64,000 nt of DNA from Mangrovibacterium lignilyticum. GTDB lineage: Bacteria; Bacteroidota; Bacteroidia; Bacteroidales; Prolixibacteraceae. The translations under genes were made by a program, and so were the position numbers. Within the stretch, counting starts at the first letter, position 1. The number at the start of each line of letters is the position of its first letter. The stretch covers positions 73,425-137,424 of the forward strand of contig NZ_WKLH01000004.1 in the NCBI RefSeq assembly GCF_010882175.1, in the 5' to 3' direction. Shown piece after piece: positions 45,752 through 55,627 of this stretch. The notes below the pieces were generated by a model. The model saw only the letters and a program-made list of their open reading frames with translations, did no database searches and had not been told where the DNA came from.

Positions 45752-47548
45752 TTAGTTTTTCTCCAAAACAAGAATCTTTTCCCCCGTAACCAGGTTTTCG
45801 TTGGCTTGCAAAAGCCGCACTTCACCTGCTTCATTTTCAATTAAAACCGGTAGTGTTTGTTCGAAGTTGAAGGAACGGCTTTTCAGCCATTCGTCGTAAC
45901 GCTGGTTTTCGGTTACCGGTTCAGTTTTTTCGGTTACCCGCTTATTGGCTATGGCGTGGAACCATTTGCTCAACTCAACCGGAGCGGAGAACAATGGTGC
46001 CGCGTTGTATTTTTCCAGTAGTCCGGCGCTAACATCCGATTCCCGGCCCGAAACGGCAACATAGATCTCCGGAATCAAAAAAGATTCGCGGGCCAGCTGT
46101 GCAGCCAGTAAATTCACCTGGCTATTGGTGGTTAAACCAATGAATTTCTGGAGGTTTTCGGGCGAAGCATCAGCAAAGTTGTCTTCGTTGAGGGCGTTCC
46201 CGTAAATACAGTCCAGTCCCATTTGTTGGGCACGGTTTACCATTTCGCGGTTGTTGTCGATTAATGTTACCGGCTGTTTTTTCGCGAGGCGTTGCGCCAT
46301 CAGTAAGCTCAAAGGGTTCACCCCCAGGATCAATGTTCCCTTGCGTTTGTCCATATAGACCAGCTCTCCCCGCCGACGCAGCCAGTTCGAGGTCCAGTTT
46401 AGCAACACCGGAACTGTCAGTGTCGTGAAGATGGCCATGAATACCAGGATCGAAAAGATGGTATTGTCGATAATGCCCATTTGCAGGCCAATTTCGGCAA
46501 TGATAATCTCCACTGCGCCGCGACCGTTCATCCCTGTTCCAATGGTGAGCCCTTCGCGCCATCCATTTCGCGAGGGTAGGTAGAAGAGGGCGGTTCCTAC
46601 GATTTTGCCGACAACAGCCAACAGGGTAATCAGGATTAACAGGGCCAGGTCGGTTTTAAAGACATTGATGTCGACAAAGAATCCGGCCGACACAAAGAAG
46701 ATTGGCGCCATGAAACCGATGGACACATCGTAAAAAGCCTTGTTCAGTTCTTTGGATATGTTTTTGGGGAACAGGTTTGCCTTTAGAAACAACCCGGCCA
46801 TAAAGGCTCCGAGGATACTGTGCATACCAGCGAGTTCGGCCAGCTCGCAATAACCAAAAGCAACGATTAAAATGAGGGTGAAATAGGCGGTACTGTTTTT
46901 GAGGCCCGAGCGGGAAATGTATTTTCCCAGGCGTGGCAAAACGAATACCCCGATTGAAATGGTCAGGCCGAAGAACACGATTATTTTACCGCCGATAAAG
47001 AGTAGTTCAGTCAGGTTGAAACCACTTGATTCGGCAAAATTGGTAATGCCTGAAAAGATAACCAGCGCCAGCGTGTCCGAGATGAGGGCACCTGCCATCA
47101 GCACATAGGCAATTCGGGTGTTCAGTAGTTTCAGGTCGATCAGGATGCGGCTTTTGGTGGCCAGGGAAGTCACCCCAATGGCAATGGCTACAAACAAACC
47201 CGACATCGGTGTGCCGCCGTACCAAACAATGGCGAAATACCCCAGCGCAAAAGGGACGAAGAACCCTCCGAAAGCAGCCAGCAGTCCGGGCCACGAAGCT
47301 TTCTTCAGGTCGTGGAAGTCAATTTCCATCCCGATGTAAACCATTAATAAAATGATTCCGATTTCGGCCAATACTTTGATCGATTCGGTGTATTCGAGTA
47401 CTCCCAGCAAGCTTGGTCCCAGCAGAATTCCAATCAGCAGTTCACCCAAAATAGCCGGATAACCGATTTTCCGGATTAACAGTCCGCCAAGGTAGGCCGA
47501 CAACAAGACAGCAGAGATGTTGAGGATATTCAAATGAAATTCTTCCAT
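45752..47548 (-). CDS. CPA2 cation:proton antiporter with RCK domain (KefB-like)
   Basis: A 598-residue protein: twelve to thirteen membrane helices of a Na+/H+ or K+/H+ exchanger (about 1-385; 'GYPAILGELLIGILLGPSLLG' in part, 'MNGRGAVEIIIAEIGL'), then a cytoplasmic Rossmann RCK/TrkA-N domain ('TLILGVNPLSLLMAQRLA', 'TLIDNNREMVNRAQQMG', 'CIYGNALNE') and a C-terminal tail. Typical role is K+ efflux or pH control. Monocistronic. Confidence 0.9.
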   Translation of the reverse strand: MEEFHLNILNISAVLLSAYLGGLLIRKIGYPAILGELLIGILLGPSLLGVLEYTESIKVLAEIGIILLMVYIGMEIDFHDLKKASWPGLLAAFGGFFVPFALGYFAIVWYGGTPMSGLFVAIAIGVTSLATKSRILIDLKLLNTRIAYVLMAGALISDTLALVIFSGITNFAESSGFNLTELLFIGGKIIVFFGLTISIGVFVLPRLGKYISRSGLKNSTAYFTLILIVAFGYCELAELAGMHSILGAFMAGLFLKANLFPKNISKELNKAFYDVSIGFMAPIFFVSAGFFVDINVFKTDLALLILITLLAVVGKIVGTALFYLPSRNGWREGLTIGTGMNGRGAVEIIIAEIGLQMGIIDNTIFSILVFMAIFTTLTVPVLLNWTSNWLRRRGELVYMDKRKGTLILGVNPLSLLMAQRLAKKQPVTLIDNNREMVNRAQQMGLDCIYGNALNEDNFADASPENLQKFIGLTTNSQVNLLAAQLARESFLIPEIYVAVSGRESDVSAGLLEKYNAAPLFSAPVELSKWFHAIANKRVTEKTEPVTENQRYDEWLKSRSFNFEQTLPVLIENEAGEVRLLQANENLVTGEKILVLEKN

Positions 47549-47647
47549 CGTTCAATTGTTTTAAGGCATTAGGTCATTGACAATTTAAAGATTTTCGGGA
47601 AATAAAAGATGAAAAAGTGTTAAATGGATTGTTAATGGCAGGTGGAT

Positions 47648-49549
47648 TTACAGCTTTTTCAGTATAAATTGGGTGTTGTCCATTTTTTCGCAGAACGCCA
47701 GAAAAAGATTGACCATGGTAAATTTCTCCGGTGGGTAATTTCCTTTGTTGATTCGGACATTACGCTGAATGATCACTTTCCCGTCTTCCTGCCGGTAATT
47801 GTATTGGCAGCTTCCATAGTCGGTTTTAAGGCCTGTTTCCTTGGGGACAAATTCAATGGCATAAGCATCCGGAATTTGAAAAACCAGCGAGTCGTTGTAT
47901 TCATAACCAACTGGTTCGTACACAGCGCTTGTTCGTTTGAGACTGATCTTCTCCGGGAATTCATTTGAAAACAGGAAGTTTGGTTTGACCAACAGGCGGC
48001 TGCCCGCTTTGGCTGTAATGCCAACCAGCTTACCACTCAAATCAACCCGAACTTCCGCCAGCGAGTCAGACAGGTCTGTGAACACATAATCAGCTAATTC
48101 CAGCCCGTGAGCATCGAGTCCGCGGAGCAAGGCTTTCTTTTGGTCGTCTTTCGAGCGGTGAATTAAGCCAAAGATATTTTCAAACTGGGCATTTTTGAAA
48201 TCAGCGTTCACTTTAATCCGGGCTGTTCCGCTTTCATCAAGCAACAGCTCAATGGCACTTTGCCGCAGGTTGTTCTCCGCATCGTACACCGGAGTTTTCG
48301 CTAAACGGCCGCCATCCTCCGTAATGAGCAAGGCGTAGCGGTCGGAGTTTTCGGCTCCGATGTAGCCAAACGGAATATGCTGACTGGTGCATTCGAGCCA
48401 GGTTGTGTCCTGTTCGGTTGGTACGCACAAAATAACATGGTTGGTTTGCGTTGCTGACGGAAAATCAGGGAACTGAATCTTTTGATCAAGCCCGTGACCG
48501 ATTTCGGCATAGTACGAACGGATTCCCGCCTGTTTCAACAAGCTGCGCATGTAGTTGCTTAGTGCTTTGCAGTCGCCGTATCCTTTTTCATCCACATCTT
48601 TGGCAAACATGGGGCGAAAACCACCAATGCCGAAACTGATGTTGACGTAGCGGGTTTTTTGTTGCAGGTAGCGATATAGCAATTTGACTTTCTCCTTTTC
48701 GGTTTTTGCCGTTGCCGTTAGCTGTTCAATTTCGGCAATCGTTTGTTCCGACAGCTCATCGCGACCGGCAAGCAGCTGGTAAACCCATTGCCCGTACGAT
48801 TTCCAGCTGGAGAAGTCGCCATCGAACCCATCGTAGGAAAATTGCGTTGGCATCACTTCAACAACCGGGAAAATATCGAGGTATCCCGGGCGTCCGTAGT
48901 CGTATTTGGATGCTTTCAGGTTGCTGGCCGACCAGCTGAGCGTTGTTTGTCCATCGGACGCGTCTTCTTCAAAATCGAAGGCGTAGTTCCGGCTTTTGTG
49001 ACGGATTTCAAATTCATCGGGTGAGCGAACCGTTAAGCGTGCCGATTCGACAGCGACATGAAAACTCTCGCAGGGAATCCAGTTTGTAAAGCTGATGATA
49101 CTTTTATATTCGACACGGTAGCTATACGCAATCGTGTAGGGATATTTGCTGACCGAAGGCTCATAGTATTTTACCCGGTTATCGCTGAGCAAGGTGAAAC
49201 TGTTGTTGGTCGCTTCGTCCGAAAAATCATTCTTGCGAATGGTATTGATCTCATCGCCGTTGGCATCGTAGAGGGAGCCTTTCAGCGATGTTATTTCCGA
49301 ATCATCGTCATAGTATACAGCAATACTTGAGTAGCGCTCGCCTTTGGGGTTTAAAATCGTGATGATTTTGTGAACATCCATGCTGTATTTATTCAGCGAT
49401 GTACGCGTGTATTCCGTTTGCGAGCTGCGGATAACGGCCCATGCGTTTTCTTTTAACGAGTCGGGGATCTGGTCCGCGGTGTAGGATTCCTGTGCGGAAA
49501 GTTGAAAGCCACAAAGCAGGATTAGCAGGAGTATGTTGCAGTGTCTCAT
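47648..49549 (-). CDS. DUF3857/transglutaminase-like exported protein
   Basis: A 633-residue protein with a signal peptide to about 'FQLSAQ', an N-terminal DUF3857 beta region and a transglutaminase-like core (about 265-345) with the catalytic-type cysteine in 'KGYGDCKALSNYM' followed by a histidine ('AEIGHG'), then a beta-rich C-terminus. It is paired with a paralog that lacks this cysteine. Members are common in Bacteroidota; substrates are unknown. Confidence 0.85.
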   Translation of the reverse strand: MRHCNILLLILLCGFQLSAQESYTADQIPDSLKENAWAVIRSSQTEYTRTSLNKYSMDVHKIITILNPKGERYSSIAVYYDDDSEITSLKGSLYDANGDEINTIRKNDFSDEATNNSFTLLSDNRVKYYEPSVSKYPYTIAYSYRVEYKSIISFTNWIPCESFHVAVESARLTVRSPDEFEIRHKSRNYAFDFEEDASDGQTTLSWSASNLKASKYDYGRPGYLDIFPVVEVMPTQFSYDGFDGDFSSWKSYGQWVYQLLAGRDELSEQTIAEIEQLTATAKTEKEKVKLLYRYLQQKTRYVNISFGIGGFRPMFAKDVDEKGYGDCKALSNYMRSLLKQAGIRSYYAEIGHGLDQKIQFPDFPSATQTNHVILCVPTEQDTTWLECTSQHIPFGYIGAENSDRYALLITEDGGRLAKTPVYDAENNLRQSAIELLLDESGTARIKVNADFKNAQFENIFGLIHRSKDDQKKALLRGLDAHGLELADYVFTDLSDSLAEVRVDLSGKLVGITAKAGSRLLVKPNFLFSNEFPEKISLKRTSAVYEPVGYEYNDSLVFQIPDAYAIEFVPKETGLKTDYGSCQYNYRQEDGKVIIQRNVRINKGNYPPEKFTMVNLFLAFCEKMDNTQFILKKL

Positions 49550-49564
49550 CGGAAAGGTTTATGA

Positions 49565-49600
49565 TGCCGGGCCGGATCATGAAAACGAACCAGCCCGGCA
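49565..49600. other. Intercistronic hairpin
   Basis: TGCCGGGC (49565-49572) pairs with GCCCGGCA (49593-49600), with no T tract. It lies between the two minus-strand DUF3857 genes and may stabilise or segment their common transcript. Confidence 0.5.
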
Positions 49601-49619
49601 ATACTTGGGAAAAAAAATG

Positions 49620-51680
49620 CTAAATGGACTTCAAAACCACCATCTCATTTTGTTTTTCAATGATGGCTTGAATGAATTGTTTCAGTTCCTGGTATTCTGT
49701 CGGCAGGAATATGTCTTTGCGAATAGAAATCGCCGAATTGATCAGCAATATGCCTGCCATCGATTTACATTGATAGGTAAATGTTCCACCGGAATTGGGC
49801 AACTGAAAGGTCGTTGTTTGCGGCAGCTCCGATATCTCCAGGTTTGGTGGAAGTGTGATGGAGAATGATTGTTGCAGGCTGATGGGGTAATCAAATTCAA
49901 CCGGGAACCCGCGTTCATCCAACTTGAACGGGTTTTCATCAAAAAACGGGTCAATGCCGGTATTGAAATAAATCAGCTCCCCGGCATCCATCACCAAATC
50001 GTTCGCCTCCAGGCTGTAGCTGTATTGTACGTTCATTCCCATCGAATCGATGGGAGGAACTTCCATGTCGGATATTGTATGTTTCGATTCTTTGTCTTCC
50101 ATCGTTTCGATGAATTCGTCCAGACTGTTGGCTTTTCGTGCATCGGTTTTAAAGGAATAAGCGGCATAGCCTGCCAGTCTCTTTTTGATTTTTCCGCGAA
50201 CATTCAGGCTGCTGTCCACCTGCATGACTGCATACGATTTCGAAGCATAAGGCTGAAAACTGTGCAGGTTAATCCATTTTTCCGGCGTATTTCCGATGAT
50301 GCGTCCCTGGTCATTCAAACATCTCACCGGAATCAGGTTGATGAACGAATTGGGATCAGTTGCATCCAGTAAGAAATAATGATCATCCACCTGGACATAA
50401 GCAATGACGTAATTGAAACGGGTCAATGATGGTCGTCCCAATAGAATTACGCCATGATCTTGGGTGCTTAAAATTAGCGGGTAGGCATTGAATCCTAATT
50501 CGCGCAACAGGATAACGAGGTTGAGATTAATATCGGCAACATTCCCTTCACCGTCTTTAAACGCCTTTGGCACCGATGAACTGGTGTAGTAGCCTCTCGA
50601 CCCGTTCCAGTTCATATTTAGTTGCATGTAGCGGAGGGCATCGCCCATCAGGCTGACATCGGTTGTGCCTGTGCTTTTCAGTTGCGCAACAGCATCGCTT
50701 AAATGATTTGTTTTGTTGAGTTCCCGACCGAAATTATAGCTCTCATTAAGTTTCTCGTCAATGTTTTCCCAGGTGGTGGTGTACGAATGCATGGGTGAAT
50801 TCGGAAACTTGGTGTAGGCCAGTTCAAATTCGACCTTGGTCAGGTAGTTCTCAGCGGTATGCAGGAATTTTTCATTCGGGAACGCCGGAATTTCATCGGC
50901 TGAATAATTGTAGCGGTATTCCGTGAAATCATAGTCCTTGGTGTACTTGTATCCATCCAGCATGCCTTCATCTTTTTGAATATAGGTGATGGTGAATTTG
51001 TTTTGCCGGCGATCGGTCTCTGTATTGATTGGGAAATAACCCTTCTGCGATTGGTTATAGTTGAAATATTCAGGGATGTCAACCAGGTATTCGCTATGCA
51101 TGACCGGGATCGATTTTTGAAAATACCACTCCTGCAGGTTGAACAGAAAATCGGAAACAATTTCATACTCGACTTCAATAATACAGCCTTCCTTTAAATT
51201 GGGCATGGCGAATTTGAGCGTGTTGACGTGCTCGCTTGTCTCTTCAATGTCAGCGTCTTTATTGTCGAGTTTTGTTTTTTCAATTTTCCCGTTTTCAAGG
51301 GTGTAGGTATATGCCTTGAATCCGATGAGTTTTTCTTTGTCGCCACCGTCAACGTACAGCGGGATACTGAAATCGCCATAGTCAAAACCTTCCTTCCGGA
51401 GGATTTTAATGCGGAAATGACGATTGAAGAAAAGCTGAAATCCTTTTTGGCTTGAAGAAACATCGTCCGACCGGATTGTTGACTCGGCATATCGAAAATC
51501 GGTTTGGCCTTTGTTGAAGATGTAGTAAGCATAGGCGTTTGAATCAATCGGACAAACAGTGGAAGTCATTTCTTCCATGCTGATTTTCCCGAACTTAATT
51601 TTCTGGTCACCGTCAGCCTTGGCTTCAATTTGCATAAAGAGCAAACAAAGACCAGCTAATGAATACAGGATTTTTTTCAT
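49620..51680 (-). CDS. DUF3857-domain exported protein, no catalytic cysteine
   Basis: A 686-residue paralog with signal peptide ('LLFMQIEAKA'), DUF3857 region (about 55-250) and a transglutaminase-like core. Where the neighbour has 'GDCKALSN', this one has 'GNVADINLNLV', so Cys is replaced and the fold is probably non-catalytic or binding only. 'LSTQDHG' follows. It is transcribed first, with the second gene 70 bp downstream. Confidence 0.83.
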   Translation of the reverse strand: MKKILYSLAGLCLLFMQIEAKADGDQKIKFGKISMEEMTSTVCPIDSNAYAYYIFNKGQTDFRYAESTIRSDDVSSSQKGFQLFFNRHFRIKILRKEGFDYGDFSIPLYVDGGDKEKLIGFKAYTYTLENGKIEKTKLDNKDADIEETSEHVNTLKFAMPNLKEGCIIEVEYEIVSDFLFNLQEWYFQKSIPVMHSEYLVDIPEYFNYNQSQKGYFPINTETDRRQNKFTITYIQKDEGMLDGYKYTKDYDFTEYRYNYSADEIPAFPNEKFLHTAENYLTKVEFELAYTKFPNSPMHSYTTTWENIDEKLNESYNFGRELNKTNHLSDAVAQLKSTGTTDVSLMGDALRYMQLNMNWNGSRGYYTSSSVPKAFKDGEGNVADINLNLVILLRELGFNAYPLILSTQDHGVILLGRPSLTRFNYVIAYVQVDDHYFLLDATDPNSFINLIPVRCLNDQGRIIGNTPEKWINLHSFQPYASKSYAVMQVDSSLNVRGKIKKRLAGYAAYSFKTDARKANSLDEFIETMEDKESKHTISDMEVPPIDSMGMNVQYSYSLEANDLVMDAGELIYFNTGIDPFFDENPFKLDERGFPVEFDYPISLQQSFSITLPPNLEISELPQTTTFQLPNSGGTFTYQCKSMAGILLINSAISIRKDIFLPTEYQELKQFIQAIIEKQNEMVVLKSI

Positions 51681-52088
51681 TGCAGTAGTGGGATTTACAG
51701 GTTAGTTCAAACAAGCTTTATTCTTTCTGTACAAGCCTGATTAAATTAAGCAGAATTTCGAATTTATTATAATATTTCTTTGAGATATTAATCAATTGTG
51801 GCCTATTTAAATTAAATATACATAAGATGATAACTTAGTGAACTACTTGTGAGTCCCTTAGTTTGGCGGTTTTAACATCCGATATTGAATGCTTTTGTCT
51901 GTTGTGATTAGTCCTGCGTTGGTATATGATTGACCGGTAGCGGCGAATTTTGCTTTCCGGGGAAGGTCCCGGAAGGGGAGATTAGCGCCATTTCTAAATA
52001 CTTGTTAATGGACCGGGGATATGTTTTCCGAACATTTCCCAATCCGGCAGAATTTAGTTTATTTAGTATTCGATTTATAAACTGCCTG

Positions 52089-52859
52089 ATGAAACAGACA
52101 AACTGCATCCTTTTTTGTCGCTGCGGTGCTAAAGTTATTGCTGACGCCCGTGCTGATGATTTGTCCAACCGGCTAAAAAAGCTGGATGCAGATGTCATGG
52201 AGTTAAGCGACCTGTGCGCTTTTTCGGTTCATTCTCCTCAAAGTCTTTTGGATATTACTGCCGGTTACACTCAAAAAGTCATCGTTGCCTGCTATCCGCG
52301 CGCTGTGAAAAACATGCTGCGACAAGGCGGGGCCACACTCGAAAATGTGACTGTTGTAAATTTCCGTGCGTTCGATAATGACGAAGTTGTCAGCACATTG
52401 CAATCGGATTATGGGTTTGAAGCCGGAGCGGCCAATTACCGGATCGAAAAAACCGGGTTGGATGTTCCTGCCTGGTATCCGGTCATCGATGAGTCGCGCT
52501 GTACTTCATGCGGGCAATGTGCCCGTTTTTGTTTGTTCGGCGTTTACAAATTTGAGCGTAAGAAGCTGGAAGTTACGAATCCGTTGAACTGTAAAAATAA
52601 TTGTCCGGCTTGCGGGCGAACTTGCCCGACACAAGCGATTATTTTTCCCCGCTTGGGGGAGAATAGTGTGCTTTCCGGTGCCGAGCCGGTGGAAAAAGCC
52701 CAACAAAATCACGGGAAGCAAGGCAGTTTGTTTGTCCTGCTGAATGAACGAAACAAATCACGACTATCAATCTTCCGTGAGGGAGTGGTGCAATTGGCCG
52801 AAGACGAACGGCGCAAAGCACTGGAGGAATTGAAGAACGTTAATAAAAAGAAAGAATAA
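52089..52859 (+). CDS. HdrA-like/diferredoxin electron carrier of the terpenoid locus
   Basis: A 256-residue protein from ATG 52089, where the conserved-looking part starts; the frame runs 53 codons further up without similarity. The N-terminal half has 'CRCGAKVI' (Cys10, Cys12), 'SDLCAF' (Cys43) and 'VIVACYPRAV' (Cys68), recalling the N-terminal thiol domain of HdrA. The second half is a two-cluster ferredoxin: Cys138-x2-Cys-x2-Cys-x3-Cys148 and Cys168...'CPACGRTCP' to Cys179. It starts a five-gene run with 3-14 bp spacing and probably feeds electrons to the radical SAM enzyme. Family not named. Confidence 0.75.
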   Translation: MKQTNCILFCRCGAKVIADARADDLSNRLKKLDADVMELSDLCAFSVHSPQSLLDITAGYTQKVIVACYPRAVKNMLRQGGATLENVTVVNFRAFDNDEVVSTLQSDYGFEAGAANYRIEKTGLDVPAWYPVIDESRCTSCGQCARFCLFGVYKFERKKLEVTNPLNCKNNCPACGRTCPTQAIIFPRLGENSVLSGAEPVEKAQQNHGKQGSLFVLLNERNKSRLSIFREGVVQLAEDERRKALEELKNVNKKKE

Positions 52860-52862
52860 ACG

Positions 52863-54038
52863 ATGTTGAACCAATTGCTCTTTAAAACCGATCGCCGATG
52901 CCTGCGCAAATTTGTGTATAATATGGGCATTAAAGGAGCAATAGGCTTTGCCCGGTTTCAGCGACGGCTAAAAAAGGGGGAGTTTTTCCCGGCCTTTCAT
53001 TTTATATCGGTTACCGACGATTGTAACCTCAATTGCCAGGGGTGTTGGGTGATGGGTAAAAAGAAGAATAGCCGCATGTCGCCCGAACAGCTCGACCGGA
53101 TTATTACCGAAACCAAAGCACAGGGATCCTATTTCTTTGGGATTTTGGGTGGAGAGCCCTTACTTTATAAGCCCTTATTTGCCGTTTTTCAGAAACATTC
53201 CGATTGTTATTTTCAGTTGTTTACAAACGGAACGCTACTGACGGAAGAGATCGCTGAAAAGCTTCGGGTGTGTGGGAATGTTAATCCGCTGATCAGTTTT
53301 GAAGGCGATGAAGACGTGGCCGATATCCGCCGTGGTGCGTCGAATGTTTTTCAACGCACGCAGCAAGCCATCGAAAACGCCACGCAGGCAGGGCTGATAA
53401 CGGGTGTTGCCATCAGCGTTTGTAAGTCGAATCTCGAAATGGCTTTGTCTGAGCGCTTCATCCAGTCATTGATCGATCAAGGAGTGTTGTATTTGTGGTA
53501 CTACATTTACCGTCCTGTTGGCGAAAATGCCACTGTGGAGCTTTGTCTGGACAAAGATGAAATTGACCAATTGCGGCAACACATGGTGGAGGCGCGTACG
53601 AAATATAAACTGATGATTATTGACGCGTATTGGGATGGTGACGGGAATGGGCTTTGCCCGGCAGCGTCCGGATTAAGTCATCACATTAACGCTTCAGGAA
53701 ATATTGAGCCTTGCCCGGTTATTCAGTTCGCAGCCGATCATGTTGACGATAAAGCGTTGGTCGATATCTACCGGGATTCGGCGTTTCTGCGAGACTTAAA
53801 AGTGGAATTGCCAAAGAAAACATCGGGTTGCATTGTGATGGAAGATCCCCAATGGCTGGCCGATTTTGTTGAGAAGTACAACGCGGCGGACAGCTCGGGA
53901 AGAGATAACGAGGCCGAAAGATTACGGGCAATGTCCCGGGTTTGCAGCCACGGATCAGGAAAGGTGATTCCGGAGAAAAACAAGTTATACCGTTTTGCAA
54001 AAAACCGCGCCTTCTTCGGACTGGGCGCTTACGGATAA
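52863..54038 (+). CDS. Radical SAM enzyme of the terpenoid locus
   Basis: A 391-residue radical SAM protein. The [4Fe-4S] motif is Cys54-x3-Cys58-x2-Cys61 ('DDCNLNCQGCWVMGK'), followed by 'GGEPLLY' and 'TNGTLL' of the SAM-binding core. Later cysteines ('GLCPAASG', 'IEPCPVIQF', 'SGCIVM') suggest a second cluster of the SPASM/twitch type. There is no B12 domain. Placement between a ferredoxin and a prenyl synthase fusion suggests that it modifies a polyprenoid, as HpnH does for hopene, but sequence likeness to HpnH is not evident by eye. Confidence 0.85.
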   Translation: MLNQLLFKTDRRCLRKFVYNMGIKGAIGFARFQRRLKKGEFFPAFHFISVTDDCNLNCQGCWVMGKKKNSRMSPEQLDRIITETKAQGSYFFGILGGEPLLYKPLFAVFQKHSDCYFQLFTNGTLLTEEIAEKLRVCGNVNPLISFEGDEDVADIRRGASNVFQRTQQAIENATQAGLITGVAISVCKSNLEMALSERFIQSLIDQGVLYLWYYIYRPVGENATVELCLDKDEIDQLRQHMVEARTKYKLMIIDAYWDGDGNGLCPAASGLSHHINASGNIEPCPVIQFAADHVDDKALVDIYRDSAFLRDLKVELPKKTSGCIVMEDPQWLADFVEKYNAADSSGRDNEAERLRAMSRVCSHGSGKVIPEKNKLYRFAKNRAFFGLGAYG

Positions 54039-54044
54039 AGATTT

Positions 54045-55613
54045 ATGATCAAGTCGCAACGATTATTGAAAGTTCCAAAGGATGTGAAGTTACGCAACCT
54101 GCTTCGTCATGCGGCTAATGCTGAGGTTACTGAACGGCAGTTGCAGCCTCCAATGGGCTTTGAACAGCTGGAGACTCTGGCCGAAGAGTTGCTGGAGAAA
54201 CAGAATGTTGATCGGGAATACCTCGATTTTACGATCGTTTTGTGTGGCAATGCCTTGTGGCGCGATGTGATTGCCGCGACACCTTTTGACCGGCGGCTTT
54301 TATTGCTGCCTCAATGTTTAAAAAACACCCAGTCCTGTCAGGGCGAAATGGATTCACTGGGATTGATTTGTGCCGGTTGTAAAGGTTGCCAGATTGACTC
54401 CGTCTTAAGCAAAGCCGAAGCGTTGGGATATACAACTTTGGTCGCCGAAGGAACAACAGTGGCAGTCGGACTGGTGGAAGAAGGAGCGATTGATGCGGTT
54501 ATCGGGGTCAGTTGTATGCCGGTGCTGCAGCGTTCGTTTGGTCCTGTTTCGCGAGCTGCTGTTCCGGTGATGGGTTTGCCGCTTTTATATGACGGATGTG
54601 AAAATACAAATGTCGATTATGGCTGGTTGTTCGAAGAGATGCACCAGTATCGGCCCCATCCGGATAAAGAGCCTTTGTCCGTTTCTTTGTTGAAAGATCA
54701 CGTTGAGGATTATTTTACCACTTCCACCCTAAAGAACTATTTTAAAGGGAAGGATGAGACGGAACATCTGGCGGTGAGAATGCTTGAAATAGGCGGGCAA
54801 CGCATACGACCGTTATTGACTGTCTTGGCTTATCGTTCGTATACCGATCAGCCCAATGAGGAAGTGCAGCAGCTGATGGCGATTATAATTGAATGTTTTC
54901 ACAAGGCATCGCTGATTCATGATGATATTGAAGATGATGACGACTATCGGTATGAACAGGAAACCCTGCATCGGACCAATGGAATCCCGGTTGCCATTAA
55001 TGTGGGAGACTTTCTCATTGGGAAAGGATACCAATTGTTGGCTGCCCTGAAAGTTGAACCGGTTTTGATTGCGGAATCGTTGAAGGTTGTTGCGGAGTCG
55101 CATCTGAATTTGTCGCGCGGGCAAGGGGATGATCTGGCGATGAATAAGGATCTGTTTCGCTTTTCGGTTGATGAAGTGCTGCACATTTTTACGCAGAAAA
55201 CCGGCGAGGCGGTGAAGGTCGCTCTTTTGTTGGGTGCCATCCAGGGAGGAGCACCGCAGTGTGATTTAGCGGTTTTAGCTCAATTTGCAGACTGGTTTGG
55301 CATTGCCTACCAGATTCGCGATGATCTGAATGAATTTCATTCCGAACAGGTACAGGAGCATGCGCATCATTTTCCGTTTCTATTGGCTTTGTTGAAGGAG
55401 AGGCTTCGTGAAAACGGCGGATCTGACATGATTGATTCCGTCGGGCCCGATAATTTTTCGCAGCTTTGTGCCATCATTCGGAAAGAGCAAGTTGATTTAC
55501 ATGCTGATGCCTTTCAAAAGTTATACGTTGACAAGTGTTTCCGCGAACTCGACAAACTTCAAAACCTGAAACTCAGACTCAGCCTTTATGGGGTGTTGGG
55601 TAAAATATTCTAA
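54045..55613 (+). CDS. DUF116-polyprenyl synthase fusion
   Basis: A 522-residue two-domain protein. Residues about 60-195 form a DUF116 domain with five cysteines (91, 98, 109, 112, 115; 'LPQCLKN', 'CAGCKGCQI') that could hold a metal cluster. Residues about 220-500 are a trans-isoprenyl diphosphate synthase: 'GGQRIRPLL', first Asp-rich motif 'HDDIEDDDDYR' (Asp293-Asp300) and second 'IRDDLNEF' (Asp426-Asp427, last Asp replaced by Glu430). The degenerate second motif hints at altered chemistry or substrate. The fusion ties DUF116 to prenyl chain making. Confidence 0.85.
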   Translation: MIKSQRLLKVPKDVKLRNLLRHAANAEVTERQLQPPMGFEQLETLAEELLEKQNVDREYLDFTIVLCGNALWRDVIAATPFDRRLLLLPQCLKNTQSCQGEMDSLGLICAGCKGCQIDSVLSKAEALGYTTLVAEGTTVAVGLVEEGAIDAVIGVSCMPVLQRSFGPVSRAAVPVMGLPLLYDGCENTNVDYGWLFEEMHQYRPHPDKEPLSVSLLKDHVEDYFTTSTLKNYFKGKDETEHLAVRMLEIGGQRIRPLLTVLAYRSYTDQPNEEVQQLMAIIIECFHKASLIHDDIEDDDDYRYEQETLHRTNGIPVAINVGDFLIGKGYQLLAALKVEPVLIAESLKVVAESHLNLSRGQGDDLAMNKDLFRFSVDEVLHIFTQKTGEAVKVALLLGAIQGGAPQCDLAVLAQFADWFGIAYQIRDDLNEFHSEQVQEHAHHFPFLLALLKERLRENGGSDMIDSVGPDNFSQLCAIIRKEQVDLHADAFQKLYVDKCFRELDKLQNLKLRLSLYGVLGKIF

Positions 55614-55627
55614 ATATCGGTCCGAAC

